Both the position numbers and the translations under genes were made by a program. Shown one piece after another: positions 31,815-42,340 of a stretch of 64,000 nt of DNA. The stretch comes from Rhipicephalus microplus (taxonomy: Eukaryota > Arthropoda > Arachnida > Ixodida > Ixodidae): contig NC_134710.1 of NCBI RefSeq assembly GCF_043290135.1, forward strand, positions 281,851,776-281,915,775, written 5' to 3'. Position 1 is the first letter of the stretch. Every line of letters starts with the position of its first letter. The notes below the pieces were generated by a model. That model searched no databases. It saw nothing but the letters and a program-made list of their open reading frames with translations, and was not told where the DNA came from.

Positions 31815-31874
31815 AGCCCAGATGGGAGTTTCTCCAGCGCATGAGCCCACAAAACTCCCCTGCCCCAATTATTT

Positions 31875-32013
31875 ACTCCCTGGTAGGGAGTGAACTCGGC
31901 ACATGTCGTCGTAAAACGCCCCCTGCTTAATCACAGAGCTTATGAAAGACATGACCTTCTTAAACTCCCCAGGGAGTTTCAGGTCACGTGGTTACAAACT
32001 CCCTATGGGAGCT
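31875..32013 (+). repeat. Cluster of ACTCCC/GGGAGT palindromes (left)
   Basis: Three short hairpins: ACTCCCTGGTAGGGAGT (31875-31891), AAACTCCCCAGGGAGTTT (31962-31979) and AAACTCCCTATGGGAGCTT (31996-32014). Confidence 0.85.
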
Positions 32014-32036
32014 TTATTAACCCTCTTTGGGCGTGA

Positions 32037-32049
32037 CGTGTGTGTGTGT

Positions 32050-32113
<64 letters not shown>
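32037..32113 (+). repeat. (GT)n microsatellite
   Basis: Nearly uninterrupted GT run inside the 31815-34208 element. Confidence 0.95.
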
Positions 32114-32116
<3 letters not shown>

Positions 32117-32385
32117 GGCATATGTTTGCACGTTGGTGTGAAACGCAGGTGCTTTGTGTGGCTAACCGTGTGAGCATCTGTCAACAGGCAACAAAATTAT
32201 AAGTGCAGCGAAGAATTGCAACGACCGGTTGGTATTTACTGTGAACATTTCAATATATTTCACACCGTTAAACCACGCTCCACATCGGTCCAATTCCTCA
32301 ACGAAACGCCGTGAATGCCACGCTTCAAAGGGCCGAGTAACAAAAAACTTTGAAGATTACATTAATGGTAGTAAAAGTAAGCTGT

Positions 32386-33220
32386 TACGATCGTCAGCGG
32401 CTGCTCCTGGAGTTTCGCCGTGAAAAACTTCGAAGCGGTCTGAAGTCGGCTTCGTTCGACTACGGCAGGCTGGCCGGCAACCGATGTGAGAGTTGCGCCG
32501 GCGACGCACTCGCCCCGTCTCCGCCGATGGTGGGTTCTGAAAGTGTCACCAGTATTTCACCGGCTGCAACATCTAAACGGTAGGAAGGCCTCGCTATGCG
32601 GTCGGTATCAAGCCGGCATTGTATCGAGCTCTCACTGAGTGCCGGCCGCTGTGGCAAACTCTACGAGCTAGCACCAACCACCGGCGAGGCAAAGAATGTG
32701 TTTCACAAAAATAAAGGCTGCTGGGATGAATAACAGTATTCTGCGCCTTACGACCGCAGCTGTCACATGACTAACTACAAGGCGAGCGCCGAACGAGGCG
32801 GAGTACGATCGTCAGCGATTGCACCGGAAAACGTCGAAGCGGTTCGAAGTAGGCTTCGCTCGACCACGGCAGGCTGACCGGCAACTGGTGTGAGAGTTGC
32901 GGTGTTGCGGCGACGACGCGCTCGCCCCGTCTCCGCCAATGGTGAGTTCTCGGAGTGTCACCGGTATTTCACCGGCTGCAACATCTAAGCGGTAAGAAGG
33001 CCTCGCTATGCCGTCAGCATCAAGCCGGCATCGTATCGAGCTCGCACTGCGCACCGGCCGCCGTGGCGAGCTCTACGAGCTAGCTAGCACTGACTACCGG
33101 CGAAGCAATGAATGTGTTTTTCAAACAATAAAGGCTACTGGGATGAATAACAGACTTCTGCGCCATGCGACCACAGCTTTCAAATGACTAACTCGAAGGC
33201 GAGCGCCAAACGAGGCGGAG
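32386..33220 (+). repeat. GC-rich tandem dimer, ~418 bp x 2
   Basis: Unit 1 is 32386-32803, unit 2 is 32804-33220. Shared landmarks include TACGATCGTCAGCG, GAGAGTTGCG, CTCGCCCCGTCTCCGCC, GTATTTCACCGGCTGCAACA, AATAAAGGCT and GCGAGCGCC. The minus strand of both reads a parallel peptide (IARPSYRLDVAAGEI, then TIGGDGASAS), but this follows from sequence duplication and there is no start or splice support. Confidence 0.92.
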
Positions 33221-34100
33221 AAACACAGAAACAGCGTACGGAATACATGCATGCCCGTGCAATGCGAGCGAGCAACAGGAACAGAAACTGCGAACCGTCT
33301 CGTTAGTTTAAGTCTATTGCTCGGTAGCTTAAACTGCGTGGATAGCGGACACCCCATTCTGAGCATACGAACAATAACGAGACGTAAACGGCACATAAGC
33401 AAGCATTTTGTGATCGCCAGCTGTCATTCATCGAATCACCATGCCGTACTCGTGAGTGAGGCCTAGTCGTCGGACGCGGTAGCGGTGGTCTACCTCGGTT
33501 CAGCGCTAGAGCTGCTGAATGTGCCTTTTCAATGTGTTCATGCAAGGCCGCGCGCGCTTTGGATATGATTCAGTGCAGTTTACGGATCCACAAACAGTAC
33601 TGCTAATGCAAATTCAGCTCGTACGACAAAGCGCCAACTGATAAAACTTTGTCGCTCTAGTTAAAAAATATTGAATATTAGGCAGGCTTAGGATAAAAGG
33701 CATGTGTGTTGAAGTGCTTACATCCGGCCGCCGCAATTTCATGCTTACGCCGTGCGTGTTTATTGTTTAATTAACAGCAACAAAATGGGTCCCTTGAGGG
33801 CTACATGGGAGGTCAGAATGTGGTGCCTATATATACCCGGTGACTGAATCGTAGGTGTGGAGCGTGGGTGGCAAGCTGTGGTGAGTGTGAGTGTTGCAAT
33901 ATTACGTGAAGATGTGAGCATGTTTGTGTACTGTAATCACTGTTATGTGCTTTGAAGATAATGCAATTAAAATTACGCTTGCACAAGGTGCGGCTGCTGA
34001 CGTAATTTTTTTTCTCGGTCGAAGCACAAAATTTACTCCCATACTGACCTGAAAAAGTTCCCCGTTAGATGTAAATGAAAACCCCTGGCACCATTCAAAA
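33221..34100. other. Unannotated interior of the TIR element
   Basis: Contains a TATA-like CCTATATATACCCGG at 33827-33841 followed about 30 bases on by GTGGAGCG-type sequence and, at ~33961, AATTAAAA. That could be a small Pol II unit, but no frame supports it. Confidence 0.4.
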
Positions 34101-34120
34101 ACTCCCTACTAATGGGGAGT
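34101..34120 (+). repeat. ACTCCC/GGGAGT palindrome (right)
   Basis: ACTCCCTACTAATGGGGAGT, partner of the left cluster; further single ACTCCC motifs lie at ~34034, ~34155 and 34194. Confidence 0.85.
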
Positions 34121-34208
34121 AAATTTTTTTACTCCTTATAGACGGTGTTTATAAAACTCCCATCGGGGCGTGCGCAAGAGGACAAGGTCATTTACTCCCA
34201 TCTAGGCT

Positions 34209-35470
34209 TATTTTTGATTACAGTGTCGCGATCGCACCAGTTTCGACGCAGCTGCATTAGTTCCAGTGCGTTGTGGCAGAAGAACCATTCCTTTGAAAGA
34301 CGATGGTCGAGTCGCCATTTGTGTACATTGAGAGGGGCCATCAGGATATCCTAGACATCCTAGCCCGCTGAGGGACTCAGGATTGAAGTCGCCGCACCAG
34401 GCCGACTATACAAAAACAGAAGGAACTTGTAAACAAAAGGGCTCTGGAACACTGCTGTAGTAGTCACACAGTGTGGCTCCGAAGATGTACTGTAGAGGGC
34501 GGGCTCTAAAGGGTATGGTTACGATGTAGACTGGAATAGCCCCGCCTCTTTTTTCGGTATTAAAATTTAATGCACTCATTGGTCGGATTAGGGTGAGGGA
34601 TTCGAACAATGGTTCCACACCATAGCAAGACTGTTTATAAACAAGGTGTACGAGTGAATGCGAAGAGCGCCAGCCGGGAATCGGCTGCTGCTGGGCTATA
34701 ATCTTTGTTGACCTGATCTCATTATACCTTTGACTTTTGATTTTAATAGAAAGTTTTGGTTGTGAAGTTCATCTACATTGTTGCATTGTCTGCAGATGAT
34801 CAGGAAGAGGCGTTCGAAGTAGCGGGAAATGTCGAGCTACCTACCAGCCTGATATTGATGGTTGTTAAACTGTTCATAATACACATGTTTGTTTGAAAGA
34901 AAAGAAAGTTATTTCACTGCAAGTTTAGCGGACAGCAAGTGATTTTCCGTATGACAGATAGGCGGCGCAGTTTTACTTCCTTCTCTCTCAGGTCTCACAT
35001 TTTCTTGAATGATTGCGTGAGCAAGTGATCTTTGTTTAATTTGATCTGTGGCTTGGCAGACACACTTCTGGTAACATCTATATTCTGTGATTAGAGCACA
35101 GTGAATGTAACGGGTTTGTGGCTGCTTTTGTGCTTTCGCAAAACACAGCTATTAACGTATGCAGTCTCCTTAGGCATCATTACTAGCATGTTCAGCGTCT
35201 GCGCCTCCTCAAAACTAATTCATTAAACACCAAAGAAACTCGTTTTACTTCACTCAGGTAATTTATTAGCCCGTTATTTGGTTTGTTCAACAATTTTATT
35301 TTGGATTTTCGGATTACTGTTTTAATGATGCTGTTAGCACAACAAATATACATGCCAATACGGCTTCTGCCCCAAAGTTTTGCTGGGAAGCGATGTGTTG
35401 GAAGAAAGCTCCCGAGACAAACATTTGAGTGATCCACGCAGGAGATGCCTTTCATGTCCTACATTCTTTT
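34209..35470. other. Unannotated interval upstream of the membrane-protein gene
   Basis: No repeat recognised. An acceptor-like CATTGTCTGCAG near 34797 is followed by ~30 open codons (DQEEAFEVAGNVELPTSL) without a good donor; it could be a 5' exon of the gene at 35489 but I do not call it. Confidence 0.4.
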
Positions 35471-35477
35471 CGCACAG
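35463..35477 (+). promoter_or_regulatory. Candidate 3' splice site
   Basis: Pyrimidine tract plus CAG (ATTCTTTTCGCACAG) 11 bases before the ATG of the membrane-protein frame. Confidence 0.5.
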
Positions 35478-35488
35478 CGCAGTAACAA

Positions 35489-35797
35489 ATGAAGCCTCCG
35501 GTGTTCAGCGTTCCATGCAACAGCGACGAGCTCAATCTTAAGGGTCCCCTGGCAACCACAGTCATTGGCCTATGCTTCAGCCTGTGCGGCACGGTGGCCT
35601 TCGTGGTCGGCTTCGTGTGGCTGCAGTATCAACCTCTCTGGATGGCTGGACTACTGCTCTTTGCTCTCAGCCTCGTAGCCATTTGTTCTGGGATGCTGTC
35701 CTACAAGGTTCAGGTGGATCGCTTCAAGCACAGGACGCAGAACCAGCACTACGCCACACCTTACGGGCAACTGCACGCGGAGGTGATGTCTGAGTAA
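35489..35797 (+). CDS. Small two-pass membrane protein, 102 aa
   Basis: The most convincing protein gene in the window. The frame is GC-rich at third positions, unlike its AT-rich surroundings, and codes for 102 residues. Residues ~21-45 and ~50-72 are hydrophobic and long enough to span a membrane, joined by a short WLQYQPL-containing turn; a basic, hydrophilic tail follows (YKVQVDRFKHR onward). There is no cleavable signal peptide. The start is fixed by an in-frame TAA at 35483-35485 just upstream. A good acceptor, TTCTTTTCGCACAG, ends at 35477, so the ATG is probably in exon 2 behind a non-coding exon. The two-helix hairpin with cytosolic ends resembles small regulators such as the TMEM100/PIRT type in topology only; I do not recognise the family and assign no function. 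The stop is TAA at 35795; an ATTAAA-like poly(A) signal lies near 35964. Confidence 0.75.
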   Translation: MKPPVFSVPCNSDELNLKGPLATTVIGLCFSLCGTVAFVVGFVWLQYQPLWMAGLLLFALSLVAICSGMLSYKVQVDRFKHRTQNQHYATPYGQLHAEVMSE

Positions 35798-37371
35798 AGG
35801 CCACGAGGGTACCTAATCGATTGTGGTTGAAGGCGTCTGTTTCAGTGTGCATTCGTTGAATAAGATGGCTGAGTCAGTTGCTACTGTTGTAAGTCGCGCT
35901 GCGCACGTGCAAAGTTATCATATAAAGACCGTCTACCAAGAATGCCCTAACATAGCGAAAAATTAAATTTTTTTATGATTTAGGAAATTGTAAATTATTT
36001 CAATAACACTTTAGGTATCAAGCGCGTGTTTTAATAATGGTTATTCCTTGTTTGCTACTAACAAGAACATAGAAAAAGAAGTGACCCATGACCCACTCAC
36101 TGATGATAGTTTAAATGTACAAACGGACTGTTTTCTATGAAAGCCCGTACATACTCCCCATCACCCAGTATCTCTAGGCAGGTGACGGTGGAAGCGATAG
36201 CCATCTAGTGGAGCAACGTGGTTTTATCAAATGTGACACTCTTGACCTTTATCTGTGTTGTAGTTACCAAATGTCTGAGCCGTCTAGGATAGTGCCATTT
36301 TTATAAGGCAAAAAGAAATTCAAGGAGTAACTTATTGAGAGATTTCAGTGGTCCGATAGTATTAAAAATGCAGGCATTCTTTTTCCAATCCTCATATTAT
36401 ATACGTCAAGATAATAATAAACTAATACTGAAGTACAAATAATCTAGTGGAAGCACATCACGAGCTTGCTTTTGTTCTTCTCAGCGGAAAAACTTACACG
36501 TTACCCACTCTGAACTGCAGGCTGTAAAGTACGACTTTTGCTCTCCCTGGCTGGTTGAATTTGAGGAATGTATGTGGCAACGTGGATGTTGCTCGTCACT
36601 ATAGAGGGTGCTGCGTTGAACGTGACATACGTCACCGCAAGCTTTCAAGTGTGTATTGAGTTCTTTTTATTAACATGCGGCGAAACGTGAACGCTGCTGT
36701 AGTATACATAAAGTTTCAGTGTTATTGAAAACATTTTCATAAAATGCAAGAGTAGTTTAACTAGACCATAAGTATCACTCAATGACCACAATTCTACTTT
36801 TTTTGGCTTGTGATACTGTTCGCTGATTTTCACATCTATACAGCTGCTCGTGTGGGTCTTTTTACGTGGTGTCTTCAGCCTGAACGGTAATGTAGGCATC
36901 GCATATTGTCGATGACGCGCAATACCTGGACACTGATAGTCAAGAGAAAGGGGACCTCAATAATCTCCTTTCTATATATCGTGATACCATGGAGGTGCTT
37001 TCGGTTTCTTTTTCACTATGGCAATTGCTACAATGAGTGACAAACGTGCTGACTGTTGGAATTAGGATCTCGTACACGCGTGTTAATGCACCTACCAGTT
37101 TGTCGAATATACTTTTCCCAATGACAAGGGAACGTAAAGTCTCTTAGACAAGACACAAACTGACTTGCACGAATGACAAAATTAACACAAGAGATATTTG
37201 TTCTGCTTATAGCCGTCAACTTGATACAATAGTAGTTTGTTTGGCGTCACGAAGGTCATGTGAATTCCGCACCTTTTTACAATAATTTCCTGTGTATGTG
37301 AAGCACATCTACATAAGGCTAAACTTTAGGTCTCCCCATAGACTTCTCTTTCTGTCGTACGTCGGCGTTGA
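35798..37371. other. 3' flank and unannotated interval
   Basis: The first ~170 bases are the probable 3' UTR of the 35489 gene. Beyond that the DNA is AT-rich with no recognisable feature. Confidence 0.45.
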
Positions 37372-37592
37372 ATCTGTTACTGAGGCTTCCACAGTGAAAG
37401 CTGTCATGAGATCAGAACACAGGTCTCAAGTGCAGCGCCGTAGATGTCGGCCACTGCCGCCACCGGTGTTCGTAGCCAGTATCACAGGAAATAAGGAAAA
37501 AAGCTCGGTAAATGTACTCACCAAGGACACAATGTGATTCAAACCCAGGTGCGCCACGTGCCAGCCCAGTATTCTACCCTGAAGTTACGCCG
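37372..37592 (-). repeat. tRNA-derived SINE, second family, minus copy
   Basis: On the minus strand it reads GGGTAGAATACTGGGCTGGC, CACCTGGGTTTGAATCAC, a T-rich spacer, ACGAACACCGGTGGCGGCAG and CTCATGACAGCTTTCACTG, collinear with 18609-18818. More diverged than that copy. Confidence 0.75.
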
Positions 37593-37662
37593 TTGTTTGG
37601 AACTCGTTTGCAAATTCGCCTTCTGCAGACATGACGTCACGAAAAGACTCGCCTTAATATGA

Positions 37663-38529
37663 TATTATGATAGGCCTGCCTGGCTTGGTGCCGCTCGGAC
37701 ACATGAGACGTTGCGGCTAAGTCTACCCCGATTCGTTCCGGGTCAGCGCTTCTATAGAGTTGCGCCAAAAGCGGTGACAACACCACAGCAGTACTTCGAG
37801 TTTCGCAGTGCAATCGTCTCCCATCGTAGAAACCTTTAAACATGTCTGACCGACTTGTGGCCTGAGAAAAGCTGTTTGCAGTCAAAATAGTTTAGAAAGT
37901 GTGGTTATCTCTGCGTTTCACCGGAAAATAAGCCAAGCATCGGGGATCCGTGTTCCGGTGCATTTCCCACATTCTTCGTGGTGCCTTCATGCCGTCGTTT
38001 TCCACAATCCTTGGCCTGCCCGCACTGCACAATCATCACTGCTACAGACCTCACAGCTGATCTGCACGTCCAACTCAACGTCTTTTCGCTGTGCTGTGTC
38101 ATATAGTGTTTTCTCCCTCGCCATGAAACGAACTGGGCGTGCCTCTTCAGTCTTTCTTTGGTTAGGAAGGAGGCGGTGTTTCACTTTCCCTTTTGGGGGT
38201 TGGAGGTGAAAAGAACATTTTCCTTGGACTGTCGTGACCTCAATTGTTTTTCGTTGAAGGGAATTCTGGGAAGACCAGGGCAAAAAACGCGAGCGCTGAG
38301 ACGCTCCTGGCAAGCTCCCAGAATCTTCCATTAAGCTTCCATGATGTTACACCAATCATGTAATAACACGCTACCTGTAAATAATGCAAATAAAGTTACT
38401 GTTAACAGCTTTAGCTAGTCTCCTCGATCTTTCCCCGAGACTCTGTCTGGCTCCAGTCCTATGAGCAGACCCCCGACTAAATAAACTGGTGGGAGATAGG
38501 TGATCTTGTCAATTCCCAGTTATACATCA
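37663..38529 (+). repeat. 5' LTR
   Basis: Starts TATTATGATAGGCCTGCCTG (partner starts TGTTCTGATCGGCCTGCCTG) and ends TTATACATCA. It contains AAATAAAGTTACTG as probable poly(A) signal and carries a ~50 base segment near its 3' end that the other LTR lacks. Confidence 0.82.
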
Positions 38530-38531
38530 AC

Positions 38532-38550
38532 TGGTGGCAGCGATGGGATG
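38532..38550 (+). promoter_or_regulatory. Primer-binding-site-like sequence
   Basis: TGGTGGCAGCGATGGGATG directly after the 5' LTR; a diverged repeat (TGGTTGGCAGCGACGGGATG) follows at about 38575-38594. The tRNA partner is not assigned. Confidence 0.6.
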
Positions 38551-38725
38551 CTGCTGACAATCGGGATAAAACAACTGGTTGGCAGCGACGGGATGTGCTT
38601 GTCTCGGGCCTCAACAATAGGGTGAGTGCTTGACTTTCTTTGAGTTTTGCCAGGTTTTAGCTGATGGAGTTTTTCTAAAACAGGGTTTTTAGCTTCCATG
38701 TTAGGAAAGTAGCAGTGTTGTTACC

Positions 38726-39067
38726 GTGTGTCTAGGCTTCGCTTGTTGGCTTGCCAGCGGTAAGAAAATCCTCACTTGTGAAAGCTCGCAGTTGGTAAAT
38801 AAGCTAGAGAGACCAGACTTCTTGCTACTTTGTGCAAACTTGAGAATTAAGGTGAAAAGAGACGAGAGAGAGTCGCATCTGATTAGGTTAATTCAGGAAG
38901 GTGGTGCGGAGGGCAAAGGAATTGTGCAGTGTTTTGAGAAAGTAAAAAAAAACAGAAAAAAGAGACCGAAAGAAAGCGAGGATGGACTGAGGAATAGAAG
39001 ATACTTGAAAAAAGTCGACTGTCTTATGCTGTTTTTCAGGCAGAAAGTAACCCGTATAACGGAATAG
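38726..39067 (+). pseudogene. Gag N-terminal remnant of the 9.45 kb element
   Basis: A 113-codon frame whose residues ~26-75 contain LERPDFLLLCANLRIKVKRD and LIRLIQEGGAEGKGIVQCFE. The alternation of a hydrophobic DFLLLC helix, a KVKR basic step and a later EGGAE helix, followed by a lysine/glutamate-rich linker, is typical of the Gag N-terminus in tick Ty3/Gypsy elements. Full-length Gag would be several hundred residues, so this is a fragment. The apparent ATG lies upstream in leader sequence and is probably not the original start. Confidence 0.7.
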
Positions 39068-39084
39068 CACCCTCCGATCAGATA

Positions 39085-39560
39085 TTGAAAGTCAGTCCTG
39101 CCGAGACCACAAACTCAACAGGTTGTTCTAAAGATCAGATAGAGAAACGAAAGCTGTTTAAGGCTAGAAAGCCGGTCACCAGCGAAGAGCCTGGTCACAA
39201 TGCGATCGGCTGTCTAAAGTCTAAGAGTCTGCTCTTATTGGTGGATATCACGTTGTGTGACGTACAGCGGGGCTCAGCCGGATCACTCGATACTGTACAT
39301 TCCAACTCCTTGAAAAATGAGGCGACCACAGGCGAATGCGCATGTGCGCTGCAAGTAGTTAAAAAATGTGTTTTTTTTATTAGCCCGCGTTGAGAGTGAG
39401 GGACTGTTCAGATTGCTCGACACAAAAAACTGTGGTGCCTCAAAACCCTCCCGAGCATTATTCCCCCCAGAATGACACAAATATGCTCTTGGTAAAAAAG
39501 GGCATTTTTTTGGGGTCACAATTTAGCGAGAGCTCTGATGCGTCCGATGGGCTGGGAGTC
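39085..39560 (+). pseudogene. Gag zinc-knuckle and protease-region remnant
   Basis: The frame at 39085-39393 holds a degenerate knuckle (GHNAIGC after a lost CxxC) and then LDTVHSNSLKNEATTGECAC, which parallels the protease-region segment of tick Gypsy pol. The similarity continues in another frame to about 39560 (GLFRLLDTKNCGASKPSRA-like). Several frameshifts; the catalytic DTG/DSG triad is degenerate (GSAGSLD). Collinear with the gag fragment upstream, supporting one element. Confidence 0.6.
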
Positions 39561-40536
39561 CGCTCATAAAATTTTGAAAGCCAAAAGCGCTAATTAAAGG
39601 CAAGTATACTGTACACGTTTACGTTATGAGCACCTGAAGGACAGGCGCTTAGCATAGCGAGAAAGGATGATGCGCTTAGAATAGCACGAGATGACTAAGC
39701 ACGTAGATAAGCGCGGGGTGATGAATATCAGCAAGAAGAGACATCACAAGGTGAGCCGGCTAGCTAGAACGTGTCAGATGCACCGTTGAGTCAGACGCGC
39801 AGATGCCTAAAAAATGACCGCGAGGAGAAGCTAGTTGACCTGCCTAGAGTTTCGGCAGTTAATGCCAAAAGCAGCGTACATACTAGAACACGCACCGAGG
39901 CTGTGAGCGTTTTGTGGCGCCACAAAAAATAGCGCCAGTGAAAACATCAGGGGAACGCGAACGCTCAAAGTTGCCTCGAGCTGAGGCCGGAAAACCGACA
40001 AAGTGTGCTGGAAGCCTGAACTCGAGGGTCGTGCTGTAATCGAAATCGGGCGTGAAGCTTGTCACAAAGGCAAAGAAAGTGAGACGCCGAAGCAGCCGCC
40101 GGGTAACATCACCCTCACAGCACACTAAGCAGAAGTGCAACGCTAGGTGCACAGAGACAGGGCTAATGACAAAATCCATTCCCCTACGCGACGACAGGGT
40201 AACCGCTTGACAGTGAGGCAAACAAGGGACAAGCGAAACCATCCATATGCCTATGTGTTGGAGTTTGGGGGCCGCAGAACTGAGGTTACCACCACTGATT
40301 GCTTCAGTAGCCTCGAACAGGTTGGCTGTTTGTCCATCCATAGGGTTCTGGCCTTTCGAAAACTGTGGTATGCGAGTTCCCCCAGAGGCCGTCTGAAACA
40401 GCGCCGCATAAAGTTTTGGACAGTGTAAAGATACTAAGATTTTTTCTTGTATCCTGTTTCTATATATAATTAGTTTGCTGTCTAATACTTGCATGTCTGC
40501 CTATGAGTAAGCAGTATGTCGATTTTTGTAACATTA
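39561..40536. other. Decayed internal part of the 9.45 kb element
   Basis: Presumably former pol sequence; no motif survives that I can name. Minus-strand frame 39883-40494 (203 codons) has no domain. Confidence 0.4.
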
Positions 40537-40968
40537 ATTGAAGACGATTTTCTTTCCTGGGGTACTTCAACCCAAAAACTTTTGCCTGTCTGTCGGTTTG
40601 TACATTTGTCTGTTTGTCCGCCGAAAAGATACCCCCAACGGCCGAAATCCGACGCCGTCCGCAGCGCCCACCAATATTACTCAAGTTTCAGCATTCATAC
40701 CTGTGAAATCGGCAATTAAAAAGCAAGTATAGCGCATATCTGTGTCACCATAACAACACGTCAATATTCTGTATGTGCGTCTTTCTACTATAGAAGGCAT
40801 ACATAAGTAATTCTGAGGACCGTCACGTTTATCACGCTGTGCTGACAGTACAACACTATGCTCCGAAACGCAAGTGTTTCCAACGCTTTGCTAAGACGAC
40901 CCGGTGGTGGCACCTGCCCGTCGCTCTGCGTTCTGCACCTTATGGCCTCCGAGACAGGCGCGCACGCC
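40537..40968 (+). repeat. Dispersed GACGATAGTC repeat, left half (copy D)
   Basis: Begins ATTGAAGACGATTTTCTTTC and continues CGCCCACCAATATTACTCAA, AAGTGTTTCCAACGCTTTGC, GCACCTGCCCGTCGCTCTGC as in copies B and C. It stops near 40968 inside GCGCGCACGCC; the right half resumes at 45003. Confidence 0.8.
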
Positions 40969-41099
40969 TTTCTCCGTTTTCGAATGGAGCCACTGTAAAG
41001 CGGGAGACACATGGTGCTATTCAGCATACGATGCGACGCGCGACGCCGCACGCCGCGCTTGCGCCGCGGGGGCAACATGAAACGAAGGTGAAATGAAAA

Positions 41100-41441
41100 G
41101 AAGATAAACGTGAGCCCCGTATTTGTCTCTCAGGGGGAGGACACCTCAACAATAGCTCACGAGGGATGGGGTAGAGAAGGGAATAAAAAGATGGGATTAA
41201 AAGGTAGAGAGACAGAGAGAGAGGAAGGAGTGAGCGAGGCAGAGGGACAGGGAGCGACGGAAATAAGGAGAAGACAGGAATGAAGAACATGGTTGCAGGA
41301 GTCCGAGAACGGTGCACCACTGGCGAGAGCTCATGTCGGCGACAGGAGATGGCGTAGGGATAATCCATTCAGCCAGAGCTACGCTGTCGTCGGAGATCGT
41401 GAGGACACAACCGGTCAGCACGGAATCCAGCGAGTGAGAAG
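41100..41441. other. Purine-rich spacer in the 4 kb block
   Basis: GA-rich tract (GAGAGACAGAGAGAGAGGAAG region at 41204-41240) and unassigned sequence preceding tandem unit 1. The sequence at 41011-41040 matches the end of a unit (cf. 42300-42335), so a further unit may once have stood here. Confidence 0.5.
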
Positions 41442-42340
41442 CACCGCGTACGACCATTCACGATACATGGGGCAAACAGCCATCAGCGCTCAGGCTCCAA
41501 CCACATACGGCCCCTAAGCTTGTACACTCGAAAGACATCGTATCCTCTTTATTATGTGCAAAATATGGAAGCTCACGCAGCCATGCCTTGTCTAATAACA
41601 TCACCAACAAAGCTACGCCTGCACAAGTGACAAACATTGACACAGCCCACATTCATTATCGACTCCGAGTGTAGGCCTAACAAGGCCGACGTTCTTGGAA
41701 GCGCCGCTCTCTTTCCAACTTGTGCTCATTGTCGAGCGCTTCTTTTTACCAACACGATAAAAACACGTACACCTAAATGACGCTTTCACCTGTGCAAATG
41801 GTTTAATCGATGGCCTGGAGGTAAAAAGCAAAGGTGGGAACGAAGCGGGCCGGTTCGCCGAGACCACCGGTACCACTGTTTGTTTACCTGCAGCTCGACA
41901 TCTCGTCGTAGGTTCGGAAGCGCTCGTTGCCTTGAAGAAATAGCCCGCTTCAAACATGACTTTATTCAATCATGAGTTATTTCACGCCAGAAACAATATA
42001 TCAAATGTTTTTGGATTTGACTGGCAACGGCTACATTGAAAAATAGAAGGGCGGTCAGAATGGCGAGGCAGAAACTTGCGGCAGTGGCACGCCTTGTCAC
42101 GCTCCCGCGCTTGCATTGGCTGCGGCGGCCAGACCGGCAGGGTTGCTGCGGGGCTACACATTCAGCAAGTTGGATACGCGCGTGGCGAGCGAATCATCGC
42201 CGCACGCTGTTGGATCCTGTTGGACGTCTGTCAGATGCGGCTGTTGACACGAACAGCCGTACGGCAAGTGGCCTGCGAATTTGCACCATGTCCCCCGCTC
42301 ATGGTGCGATTCGGCATCCGATGCGGCGCGTGACACCGCC
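41442..42340 (+). repeat. ~0.9 kb tandem unit 1
   Basis: Begins CACCGCGTACGACC. Landmarks shared with unit 2: CAAACAGCCATCAGCGCTCA/CGAACAGCCATAAGTGCTCA, CCGCTCTCTTTCC, ACCAACACGATAAAAAC, GACGCTTTCAC, GGTGCGAGGCAGAAACTTG-like and TGTCAGATGCGGCTGTTG. Confidence 0.9.

Larger units (their letters stand above)
31815..34208. mobile_element. Harbinger-like non-autonomous element, 2.39 kb
   Basis: Ends are AGCCCAGATGGGAGT (31815-31829) and, reversed, AGCCTAGATGGGAGT (34194-34208), one mismatch in fifteen. Both sides read TTA at the border (31813-31815 and 34208-34210), the 3-base target duplication typical of PIF/Harbinger. Subterminal regions carry clustered ACTCCC/GGGAGT palindromes on both sides. 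The interior has a (GT)n tract and a 418 bp dimer and no transposase. Superfamily assignment is inferred from TTA only. Confidence 0.6.

Noticed and set aside
40155..40494. Part of a 203-codon minus-strand frame (39883-40494)
   Set aside because: No domain; overlaps decayed pol territory of a plus-strand retroelement.
41021..41368. Serine/leucine-rich minus-strand frame
   Set aside because: Antisense of a GA-rich simple-sequence tract.
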